Shown here in pieces: positions 13,853 to 21,719 of a DNA stretch of 35,181 nucleotides. The DNA comes from Sinorhizobium psoraleae (GTDB lineage: Bacteria > Pseudomonadota > Alphaproteobacteria > Rhizobiales > Rhizobiaceae): contig NZ_JABEKV010000013.1 in assembly GCF_013283645.1 (NCBI RefSeq), forward strand, positions 38,110 through 73,290, given 5' to 3'. A model generated the notes under the pieces. The model saw only the letters and a list, made by a program, of their open reading frames with translations. It ran no database searches and had not been told where the DNA came from. A program made the translations under genes and the position numbers. Each line of letters opens with the position of its first letter. The stretch's first letter is position 1.

Positions 13853-15906
13853 GTTATACTGTCTCAATCGATATCGGCGGCACCTTTACGGATTGCCTGG
13901 TTCGTGATGGAAATTCTAGAGATTTCATCTTCAAGACGCCCACGACCCCTCCTAACTTTGAGAAGGGCTTCGTCAACGCACTTCGCATCGCGGGTGAGCA
14001 CTTTGGCTTTGACTTGCGATCGTTTGTTTCAAAATGCGACCGGATCGTCCATGGAACCACGGTCTCAACTAACGCACTTGTCGAAGGCAAGACTGCAGCG
14101 ACAGGCTTTCTTTGCAATAAGGGCCACCCCGATATTCTTCTCTTGCGAGAGGCGCCGCGAAAGCGGAGTTTTGACTTTAAACTTGACTATCCGGAGCCGT
14201 ATATTCCGCGGAACCTAACTTGTGAGGTCGCGGGACGGATCGACGCTGCCGGTAATCAAGTTGAAGCACTATCTGCAGATGATGTGCTCGCTGCCGTCGA
14301 GCGGTTTAAACGATCTGGGGTTGAGGCAATAGCCGTTTGCTTCATGTGGTCGACGGTAAATGGATTGCATGAGCAGAAGGCTCGGGACATAATTAAAGAA
14401 GTCTGGCCGGAGGTCCACGTGACCCTAAGCCATGAACTCAACCCAATTCCCCGTGAGTACCGCCGCGCTGTCTCGGCTGCGATTGACGCTTCGCTTTTCC
14501 CGGTCGTAGCGACCTACGTCACGTCGCTAGAGCGCGAACTGGTTGCGGTAGGCTTTGATACTGCGAAACTACTTATTGCCAATTGTGCCGGAGGAATGGC
14601 CCCCTCACAGGAGATCATCGCACGGCCGATCTACAGCGTCATGTCTGGTCCCACCCTTGCGCCCGTGGCTGCTCAACGACTGTCGTCCGAGGACAACATC
14701 ATCGTAGCGGATATGGGGGGGACCACATTCGACGTGTCCGCTGTTCGAGACGGCCGGTTGATTATTTCTCAAGAGACAATGACCGGTCACGATATGATCG
14801 GTCTGCCAAAGGTGGATGTCAGGTCAATTGGAGCTGGAGGTGGCAGCATAGCTTGGGTAGATCAGGGCGGACTTATCCGAGTTGGGCCTCATAGCAGCAG
14901 TGCTCGCCCCGGACCTGCGTGCTACGGGCACGGCGGCACGGAACCGACGGTCACAGATGCAAATCTTGTGCTGGGCCTGCTTGACGCCGACCGATTCCTT
15001 GGTGGCAAAATGAAGCTGGATTTCAAGGCCGCTGAAAAGGCAATGTCAACCGTGGCAGAAAAGCTCGGGATCGGGATCAAGGAAGCCGCATATGCGGTAT
15101 TCAGCACTTCAAATCACAACATGGTTGCCGCCATTGAAGACATAACTGTGCTGGAGGGTATTGATCCAAGAGAAAGCCTCTTGGTAGTAGGTGGCGGAGC
15201 CACCGGCTCGCATATCGCTCCAATTGCACGAGAAATGGGCATAGACCGGTTCATGATTCCGAGGTTTGCGTCGGGCTTGAGCGCTTTTGGTGGGTTGGTC
15301 TCGGACATCAAATGGGAGTCTTCTTTCACCGCCATTTCGAGCAGCGAGAATTTCGATGTAAATAAAATCAACGCTGGTCTCACGGCCCTTTACAGCAAGG
15401 GACAGCAATTCCTCCGGAGGTCAGGGGTACCCGTTGAAAATTGGAGGTTCGAGTATTCATTCTTCGGGCGATATGCATTTCAGTCTTGGGAAATTGAGGT
15501 CCCGATTGAGTTGACCGATCCTGCGTTGCAGTCCGACGACGTCAACGCGTTGGCGTCGAGCTTCCATAAAATGCATGAGCGGATTTATGCGGTAAAAGAT
15601 GAGAACGACACTGTTGAGTTCGTGACTTGGAAAGTCCGGGCGATCGGTGTATCTCCGCAGTCTTCCGCAAATCTGTCGCCTAGCCAGGCTGTGGAAACTC
15701 CGGAGCCGATCGAGATGCGTGAAGTCTTTCTTCCGAAGTTGGGGATACCGCGTCAGATACCTGTATTCGCCAATATTACCCTCGCGCCCGGCGCTAAGAT
15801 TATGGGCCCGGCAATACTTCTGGAGGATACTACGTCGGTTCTGTTGTTGAATGGCATGAACGCAGAGGTCGATGCGGCGGGCAACATTATGGTGCAGAGT
15901 TCATAA
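13849..15906 (+). CDS. hyuA: hydantoinase A/oxoprolinase family ATPase subunit 1
   Basis: This 685-residue protein is the ATP-using partner of HyuB. The actin/ASKHA-type phosphate motifs are intact: IDIGGTFTD at residues 7-15 and VADMGGTTFDVSAV near 285-296. HGTTVSTNALVEGK and the late ACYGHGGTEPTVTDANLVLG (about 357) identify the HyuA_N and hydantoinase_A domains. The start ATG overlaps the hyuB stop (ATGA), so the two subunits are probably made in step. Length is normal for HyuA. In this family ATP activates the ring amide by phosphorylation; which ring is attacked is not evident. Confidence 0.92.
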   Translation: MSYTVSIDIGGTFTDCLVRDGNSRDFIFKTPTTPPNFEKGFVNALRIAGEHFGFDLRSFVSKCDRIVHGTTVSTNALVEGKTAATGFLCNKGHPDILLLREAPRKRSFDFKLDYPEPYIPRNLTCEVAGRIDAAGNQVEALSADDVLAAVERFKRSGVEAIAVCFMWSTVNGLHEQKARDIIKEVWPEVHVTLSHELNPIPREYRRAVSAAIDASLFPVVATYVTSLERELVAVGFDTAKLLIANCAGGMAPSQEIIARPIYSVMSGPTLAPVAAQRLSSEDNIIVADMGGTTFDVSAVRDGRLIISQETMTGHDMIGLPKVDVRSIGAGGGSIAWVDQGGLIRVGPHSSSARPGPACYGHGGTEPTVTDANLVLGLLDADRFLGGKMKLDFKAAEKAMSTVAEKLGIGIKEAAYAVFSTSNHNMVAAIEDITVLEGIDPRESLLVVGGGATGSHIAPIAREMGIDRFMIPRFASGLSAFGGLVSDIKWESSFTAISSSENFDVNKINAGLTALYSKGQQFLRRSGVPVENWRFEYSFFGRYAFQSWEIEVPIELTDPALQSDDVNALASSFHKMHERIYAVKDENDTVEFVTWKVRAIGVSPQSSANLSPSQAVETPEPIEMREVFLPKLGIPRQIPVFANITLAPGAKIMGPAILLEDTTSVLLLNGMNAEVDAAGNIMVQSS

Positions 15907-15957
15907 CATAAACGGCCGAGCAGCGAGTTCGATCATGGCGGCGAGGTTAGTCATGGC

Positions 15958-15989
15958 GATCAGTTCGCTGCCTAAGCGGCGGACTGATC
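15958..15989 (+). terminator. strong stem-loop after hyuA 1, no T-run
   Basis: GATCAGTTCGCTGC (15958-15971) pairs with GCGGCGGACTGATC (15976-15989) over 14 positions, two of them G-U, around a CTAA loop. It lies 52 bases after the hyuA stop. No T-run follows, so it may mark a 3' end or slow polymerase rather than act as a classical terminator. Confidence 0.55.
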
Positions 15990-16092
15990 ATGATATCGCG
16001 CCAGAGCAAATCGTTCACGACCATACGGATTACCGGAGACACCTAGCTCGACGCGCACATCTGCATCCGGTGCTCAGTTCTGCTGGCAGACT

Positions 16093-16110
16093 GATGTTGC
16101 ATTAAAAACG
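16093..16110 (+). promoter_or_regulatory. candidate operator copy 1 before importer 2 (TGTTGCATTAAAAACG)
   Basis: The bases TGTTGCATTAAAAACG share TGTTGCAT with the sites at 7101, 16224 and 25974. Together with the copy at 16221 it would give this operon two binding sites 129 bases apart. Confidence 0.4.
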
Positions 16111-16220
16111 GCGTTTAAACTAGCCTTTGCCAAAGCGAAGAGGGCTGGATTGCCGCTATTTGGCCTCCCGAGTAACTGTGGGTTTCCCGAAGGGCGTCGG
16201 AACGCGTCCGTTCTTCATTT

Positions 16221-16243
16221 TTTTGTTGCATCGAATAACAAAA
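16221..16243 (+). promoter_or_regulatory. candidate operator copy 2 before importer 2 (TTTTGTTGCATCGAATAAC)
   Basis: TTTTGTT and AACAAAA form a perfect inverted repeat flanking GCATCGAAT. It contains the TTG-CAT-CGA core and lies 77 bases before the ATG at 16320. An imperfect hairpin (16261-16289, GCGGTGGT pairing with ACC-G-ACCGC) follows in the leader. Confidence 0.5.
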
Positions 16244-16319
16244 ACGAGCAGTCTCTCTTCGCGGTGGTCGACAAAGGAACACCGACCGCTGAGAAATAAC
16301 TAACAGGGGAACTCGGATT

Positions 16320-17924
16320 ATGCTTATTAGTCGCAGGAAGGTAGTCGTGTTACTCGCATCATCGGCCGCACTTGGCGCTTACAACGGTCTAGCGGTACCA
16401 GCGTTTGCACGAGCGAGCCGAGAGAACACGCTACGGGTTGTCTGGCCCTATGAGATCGGAATATTGGACCCCATAGGTGTTGCCGCACAGCGATCGACGT
16501 GGTGTGCCTGCAATCACGTTTATGATCGCCTTGTGTCTTTCGCAGCGAAGGAGCGGCCAGATGGCACACGGCAATACGACCCGAACGTCGTGGTGCCGGA
16601 ACTGGCTGAAAGCTGGGAGTTCTCGTCGGATAAGAAGACAGTCACGTTCAAAATCCGCTCCGGAGCGAAATTTCACGACGGCAGTCCCGTAACAGCGGAA
16701 GACGTACGTTGGTCCATTGAGCGTTTGCTGAATGAAACATATGCGGCGGATGTGATCCAAGTCGCCGGAATAACGACTGCCGACCAGTTGTCCGCGCCCG
16801 ACGATCAAACGTTCGTGGTCAAACTGAGAGAGCCCAGCCACTATTCTGTGTCTGTGTTTTCAATTCCGTTTGCTGTCATCATCAACAAGAAGCTTGCTGT
16901 TGCTAATGCAAGTTCACAGGACCCTTGGGCCAAAGAATGGCTGAAATTTAACACCGCAGGTGGCGGCGCCTTCAAGATTGAATCGTCAACTCCTCAGCAG
17001 CTTGTGCTTGTCCGAAATGACGAGTGGATTACCGGCCCCTTGCCTAAGATGGAGCAAGTGATATTTCAGACGGTACCGGACGCCACCACTCGAACCGCGA
17101 TTGTTGAGCGAGGTTCCGCCGATGTAGCAATTGAAATCCCACCGACTGTTTTTGCTGGACTCAAGAAAGGGAAGGCGCTTCCGGTCGCCATCCCGATGCC
17201 AAATCAAATTGACTATATCGCGTTCAACTCTCAAGCCGCACCTTTCAACGACGTGAGAGTTCGCCAAGCCATCGCCTATTCTCTTCCCGACGAGGCGATC
17301 TTCAAGTCCGTATTTCTGGGGCTCGGTACGCCACTCTTCGGACGAACGGGCAATGTTCAGCCAGGACTCTTCCCTCAACCGACCTCGTTCTCGCTCAACC
17401 TCGAGAAGGCAAAGGCCTTAATGTCCGATGCTGGACTGGCAGGTGGCTTTGCAAGCGAGATCGGCTATGCGCAGGAGAAGGCAGCAATCTCTGGTCCGTT
17501 GGCGCTTGCGATCAAAGACGCGGTTGCGAAGATCGGCATCGATTTGCAAATTAGCCAGCTCCCCGGTGCTCAGCTTTCCGAACGTTCAGCAAACAGGTCG
17601 CTGCCCATGTTGATCGACAACCAGATCGCATGGCTATCTCAACCTGACTACTGGTTCCGAGTCCTTTACACGGGCAATGGTGCTTCCAACGCCGGCAATT
17701 ATCAGAGCAAGGCGCTTGAGAGTATGCTGAAAGCACTGCCGGGTGATGCCTCGGAAGAGGAATATGGCAAGCGCACGGCAGAAATGGCCGATCTGGTTCT
17801 GAAGGAGATTCCGCTACTGCCACTCAGGCAAGGCGCATACCTTCTTGCGATGGCTAAAGGCATCACCGGATACACCTATTGGTTCCATGGACTCCCCGAC
17901 GCACGTAGCTTGAGCCGAACTTAG
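16320..17924 (+). CDS. peptide-type ABC binding protein 1, likely Tat-exported
   Basis: This 534-residue protein belongs to the SBP_bac_5 (DppA/OppA) family and would deliver a peptide or other amide to the permease encoded next door. The N-terminus SRRKVVVLLASSAALGAY has twin arginines followed by a hydrophobic stretch and an AFA-type cleavage site near residue 31, which suggests Tat rather than Sec export. Family blocks are PELAESWEFSSDKKTVTFKI, FHDGSPVTAEDVRWSIERLL and NDVRVRQAIAYSL. An AGGGG ribosome binding site lies about 12 bases before the ATG. Ligand specificity cannot be read from the sequence. Confidence 0.92.
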   Translation: MLISRRKVVVLLASSAALGAYNGLAVPAFARASRENTLRVVWPYEIGILDPIGVAAQRSTWCACNHVYDRLVSFAAKERPDGTRQYDPNVVVPELAESWEFSSDKKTVTFKIRSGAKFHDGSPVTAEDVRWSIERLLNETYAADVIQVAGITTADQLSAPDDQTFVVKLREPSHYSVSVFSIPFAVIINKKLAVANASSQDPWAKEWLKFNTAGGGAFKIESSTPQQLVLVRNDEWITGPLPKMEQVIFQTVPDATTRTAIVERGSADVAIEIPPTVFAGLKKGKALPVAIPMPNQIDYIAFNSQAAPFNDVRVRQAIAYSLPDEAIFKSVFLGLGTPLFGRTGNVQPGLFPQPTSFSLNLEKAKALMSDAGLAGGFASEIGYAQEKAAISGPLALAIKDAVAKIGIDLQISQLPGAQLSERSANRSLPMLIDNQIAWLSQPDYWFRVLYTGNGASNAGNYQSKALESMLKALPGDASEEEYGKRTAEMADLVLKEIPLLPLRQGAYLLAMAKGITGYTYWFHGLPDARSLSRT

Positions 17925-17935
17925 GCGACGTCGGC

Positions 17936-17964
17936 CACCGCTCCTCCGTTTGTGAGGAGCGGTG
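17936..17964 (+). other. perfect 11-bp stem-loop between binding protein and permease genes
   Basis: CACCGCTCCTC pairs with GAGGAGCGGTG around the 7-base loop CGTTTGT, 12 bases after the binding-protein stop. There is no T-run. The position suggests mRNA stabilisation of the binding-protein message and reduced read-through into the permease, like the hairpin at 11975. Confidence 0.8.
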
Positions 17965-17998
17965 CACTCGACACGAAGCGGAAAAGCCGGGAGGAATT

Positions 17999-19024
17999 AT
18001 GAATAGTGGTATTTCGGGGTACGTGATCCAACGTCTGCTTGGCACCATACCCATTTTGATCGGTGTCGGAATCGTCACGTTCGTACTCGTTCGAGTCTTG
18101 CCCGGCGATCCTGCAGTGTTTTATGTTACGGGGCCCGTGGTGACGCAGGAAGCGGTCCAAGCTGTTCGAGAAGCTCTAGGGCTTGATCAACCGCTTTATC
18201 TCCAGTTGTTTCACTATTTCGGACAGATCCTCACCGGCGACCTGGGGCGATCCCTCACGACAGGTCAGGCTGTGACCGTAAGTCTGATGCAGCGGCTACC
18301 CGCGTCCCTGGAGTTGAGTATCGTCGCGATGACTCTAGCCATCGCACTATCGATCCCCTTGGGGATAATTGCGGCAACTCGCTTGGGTACGTGGTCTGAC
18401 TACGCTATCCGCTTCGCGGCAACCGTCGGGGTTTCCTTGCCCGCATCGGTGCTGGGAATATTGCTCATTCTCGTCTTTTACTACTACGTCGGCTTCGCGC
18501 CCGATCCAATTGGGCGCCTAGATCCATTTGTTGCAACGCCTCAGAGCATTACCGGGTTCTTGCTGATTGACTCTCTACTTGCGGGAAATCTCGAAGCCTT
18601 TAGGTCAGCGGCTGCTCAGGTCGCGCTGCCGGCCCTTACCGTGGCGTTGGTTGTTATGGGGCCGATACTGCGAATCACGCGCTCATCAATGGTTGATGTT
18701 CTGACAAGTGACTATATTCGCACATGTCGTGCCGCCGGATTCAATTGGTGGACCACCTACGTCCGCTACGGACTTCGCAATGCCCTGCTGCCGGTGCTTA
18801 CGACAGTCGGTCTCATAATTGCGTATCTGATCGGAGCGAATGTGGTGGTTGAGAAGCTCTTTGCCTGGCCGGGCGTGGGGGCATACTCGATCGATGCGTT
18901 GCTCGCCTCCGACTATGCACCAGTGCAGGGATATATGCTCCTTATGACGGCCCTCTTCGTCGTGATCAACACGATGGTTGATGTCCTGAGCGCTCTAGTG
19001 GATCCGAGGGTGCGGGCGCAATGA
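17999..19024 (+). CDS. dppB: peptide-type ABC permease, DppB family (importer 2)
   Basis: This 341-residue membrane protein has about six hydrophobic segments. The N-terminal block VIQRLLGTIPILIGVGIVTF then VRVLPGDPA is typical of DppB. The cytoplasmic EAA loop appears as MVDVLTSDYIRTCRAAGFNW, contacting the ATPase. GGAGGA lies just before the ATG. The extracytoplasmic loop between the third and fourth hydrophobic segments (FAPDPIGRLDPFVATPQ and onward) is long, as in several DppB relatives. It overlaps dppC by 4 bases. Confidence 0.93.
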   Translation: MNSGISGYVIQRLLGTIPILIGVGIVTFVLVRVLPGDPAVFYVTGPVVTQEAVQAVREALGLDQPLYLQLFHYFGQILTGDLGRSLTTGQAVTVSLMQRLPASLELSIVAMTLAIALSIPLGIIAATRLGTWSDYAIRFAATVGVSLPASVLGILLILVFYYYVGFAPDPIGRLDPFVATPQSITGFLLIDSLLAGNLEAFRSAAAQVALPALTVALVVMGPILRITRSSMVDVLTSDYIRTCRAAGFNWWTTYVRYGLRNALLPVLTTVGLIIAYLIGANVVVEKLFAWPGVGAYSIDALLASDYAPVQGYMLLMTALFVVINTMVDVLSALVDPRVRAQ

Positions 19025-19896
19025 TTAGCAACGACATCTCCAAGCCCGAGTCTGCCGGCTTTGTCCAACACGCATGGCGATCTCTTACTCATAACCTTCT
19101 TTCGCTGGCGGCAGCGATATACCTAGTCAGCCTTCTAGTTCTCTCTGTCTCAGCCGGTTGGATCACACCGTATAATCCGGTCGAAACCAATCTACAGGCG
19201 GCCTACTTGTCACCCAGTGCGGAGCATTGGTTTGGAACTGATCAGGTCGGGCGCGACGTGTTCAGTCGGGTCATCAACGCCGCGAAGCTCGATTTTGCAG
19301 TCGCCGGCATGTCGGTATTGTTGTCTTTCCTTTTGGGTACCTTTCTCGGAAGCGCGGGTGTGTTCTACGGAGGACTGTTCGACAGGGTCGTGGGACGCAT
19401 CACGGACGTGATGATGACTTTCCCACTCTTTGTCGTCGCCCTGGCGATCGTGGCGGCGCTGGGGAACTCGGTGCAAAGCATTGTGATCGCAAGCGCAGTG
19501 GTAAATCTCCCGTTCTTCGTCCGTCTTTCCCGCGCAGAAGTTGGTAGGCTACGCGTCTTGAGCTTTGTGGAGGCAGCACGGGCTGGTGGAAACAGCGAGT
19601 TCAATATCCTGCTCAAGTTTATGATTCCGAACGCCCTTCCGACCATCGTCGTCCAGGTGTCTACCAGTCTTGGTTGGGCCATCCTAGATGTGGCAGGTCT
19701 TTCGTTCCTCGGGCTAGGGATCCGGCCCCCGACCCCAGAATGGGGCATCATGGTGGCGGAAGCAGCCGCATCCATACTAGCCGGGAACTGGTGGTTGATC
19801 GTGTTCCCCGGTGGGGCGCTCGCATTCACTGTTCTCAGCTTTAACCTTCTGGGCGACAGTCTTCGAGACATTCTGGACGTGAGATTCCGGCGATGA
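19021..19896 (+). CDS. dppC: peptide-type ABC permease, DppC family (importer 2)
   Basis: This 291-residue membrane protein has the DppC N-terminal domain then the transport domain: HWFGTDQVGRDVFSRVINAA near residues 69-88 is the family hallmark. The EAA loop is VLSFVEAARAGGNSEFNILL. WAILDVAGLSFLGLGIRPPT then PEWGIMVAEA is the late signature. The ATG overlaps the dppB stop (ATGA) and the stop overlaps the following ATPase start, so the three are translationally linked. Confidence 0.93.
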   Translation: MISNDISKPESAGFVQHAWRSLTHNLLSLAAAIYLVSLLVLSVSAGWITPYNPVETNLQAAYLSPSAEHWFGTDQVGRDVFSRVINAAKLDFAVAGMSVLLSFLLGTFLGSAGVFYGGLFDRVVGRITDVMMTFPLFVVALAIVAALGNSVQSIVIASAVVNLPFFVRLSRAEVGRLRVLSFVEAARAGGNSEFNILLKFMIPNALPTIVVQVSTSLGWAILDVAGLSFLGLGIRPPTPEWGIMVAEAAASILAGNWWLIVFPGGALAFTVLSFNLLGDSLRDILDVRFRR

Positions 19897-21719
19897 TGAA
19901 ACCTCTAAATTCATCTCCTCTCCTTGAGGTGAAAGATCTAACTGTGACTTTTTCCACGTCCACCGAGCGGGTCAAGGGTGTTGAGAAAATCAACCTTCAA
20001 ATTCATGACGGCGAAACCTTAGGGATAGTCGGTGAAAGCGGTTCAGGTAAGTCGGTAACAGCGTACGCAATGATGGGCCTGTTGGCCCGCAACGGACGCA
20101 TTGACTCGGGAGAGGTTCGTTTTGCCGGTCAAGCAATCTGCAGCGACCCACGTGCCCTCGCCTCAGTTCGAGGTAAGGAGGTCGGTTTTATCTTTCAGAA
20201 CCCACGAGCAGCGCTCAATCCTTTGATTAGAGTGGGTGATCAGATCCTCGATGCAGTATTGATGTCGAAGAGGCCGCCTGCGACAAAAAAGGAAGCACGT
20301 GCGCGGGTCATTGAACTCTTGGAAATGGTCCGTATCGATCGCGCAATGGAGCGAAGCCGAGCGTATCCGCACGAACTTTCTGGAGGCATGTGCCAGCGAA
20401 TCTTGATTGCAATGGCCCTTGCCTCTGAGCCACGGCTGCTCATCGCAGATGAACCAACTACCGGTCTTGATGTCACCACACAAAAGGTGATCATGGATAC
20501 GCTTCGTGATCTCGCATCAAGCCGCGGCCTCGCAACCCTCCTGATCACGCATGATCTCGGGCTGGCGGCCGAGTACTGTTCCCGTCTTATGGTCATGTCG
20601 CAGGGGCATGTTGTGGAGGAAGGCGATACTCTTGCGGTACTCGCGAGGCCGCGCCAGCCCTACACGCAGCGCCTTGTAGCGGCGACCCCTCGGATTGGAA
20701 AGGAACTGAAGGATCTGTTGCCACCGGGCCAACAGCCACCTCCAACTGTAGCTCCAGACCAAGGTCGGCAAGTTGAGACTCCCGCTCTGAACTTAAGGTT
20801 ATTGCAGGTCGAGGGCCTGCGAAAGAGCTTCGGTACACGGTCACAGCATCGGCAGTCATGGCTTCCCAGGTGGGCTCGCCGGGGCAACGATGTCTGTGAC
20901 GGACAGCGCGAGCAGGCAGACGCTTTGATTCACGCAGTCCGGGATGTGAGCTTTCATCTTGAGGAAGGCGAAGCAATCGGAATCGTGGGTGAATCTGGCA
21001 GCGGCAAGACAACTACTTCGCGCATGGTCGCGCGCCTCTTGGATCAATCGACGGGTTCGATCGTGTTCATGGGCCAGGATATCGGCAAGCAATCGAGTCG
21101 GTCGTTCACGTCCTCACCTATGCGTCGTGAAATCCAGGTTGTTTTCCAGGATCCACTGGGCAGCCTCAATCCACGCTTCACAGCCTATGACTCAATCCGC
21201 AATCCTCTTCGAAATTGCACTCAGTCGCTGAACGGCGGTGAATTGTCTCGTGATAGCGAACACGAGCAAATCCTCGCCGCAGCCCAACAGGCCGGTCTGG
21301 CGCCTGAACTGCTCAGTCGCTTCCCTCACCAACTCTCGGGTGGTCAACAAGCGCGAGTCGGGATCGCTAGGGCACTTGTCGTCAGGCCGAAACTGCTCAT
21401 CCTGGATGAACCGACGTCGGCGCTGGACGTGTCGGTGCAGGCTGTTGTGCTCAACCAGTTAGACGCACTTCGCCGCGCGTTGAACTTGACTGTAATCTTC
21501 GTCAGTCACGACCTCAATGTTGTCCGCCTTATGTGCGATCGAGTGCTTGTCATGCGGCACGGCTCGGTTGTCGAAAGTGGCACGACAGAGAATGTGTTTA
21601 CATCCCCTTCGCACGCTTATACCCGCGAGCTTCTCGCCGCCATTCCGCACCTGAAAATCATGCAAGAGGTGGATCACGGCCAAAACTCGGCGGCTCGCAA
21701 AACTGGAGCTTTTGAATGA
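19893..21719 (+). CDS. fused double ABC ATPase, DppD-DppF type (importer 2)
   Basis: One 608-residue chain carries both ATPase modules. Module 1 has Walker A GESGSGKS near residue 48, signature LSGGMCQRI near 161 and Walker B LLIADEPTTGLD near 183. Module 2 has Walker A GESGSGKT near 365, signature LSGGQQARV near 481 and Walker B LLILDEPTSALD near 503. Between them lies the oligopeptide/dipeptide C-terminal region and a charged, tryptophan-containing linker (QSWLPRWARRGND). All motifs are intact. Importer 3 in the same window has separate DppD and DppF genes, so the two importers are not simple duplicates. The stop overlaps the hyuA 2 start. Confidence 0.93.
   Translation: MMKPLNSSPLLEVKDLTVTFSTSTERVKGVEKINLQIHDGETLGIVGESGSGKSVTAYAMMGLLARNGRIDSGEVRFAGQAICSDPRALASVRGKEVGFIFQNPRAALNPLIRVGDQILDAVLMSKRPPATKKEARARVIELLEMVRIDRAMERSRAYPHELSGGMCQRILIAMALASEPRLLIADEPTTGLDVTTQKVIMDTLRDLASSRGLATLLITHDLGLAAEYCSRLMVMSQGHVVEEGDTLAVLARPRQPYTQRLVAATPRIGKELKDLLPPGQQPPPTVAPDQGRQVETPALNLRLLQVEGLRKSFGTRSQHRQSWLPRWARRGNDVCDGQREQADALIHAVRDVSFHLEEGEAIGIVGESGSGKTTTSRMVARLLDQSTGSIVFMGQDIGKQSSRSFTSSPMRREIQVVFQDPLGSLNPRFTAYDSIRNPLRNCTQSLNGGELSRDSEHEQILAAAQQAGLAPELLSRFPHQLSGGQQARVGIARALVVRPKLLILDEPTSALDVSVQAVVLNQLDALRRALNLTVIFVSHDLNVVRLMCDRVLVMRHGSVVESGTTENVFTSPSHAYTRELLAAIPHLKIMQEVDHGQNSAARKTGAFE

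Noticed and set aside
16431..16841. 136-residue minus-strand frame inside the binding-protein gene at 16320
   Set aside because: It is antisense to a clear SBP_bac_5 gene and is a by-product of its codon use.
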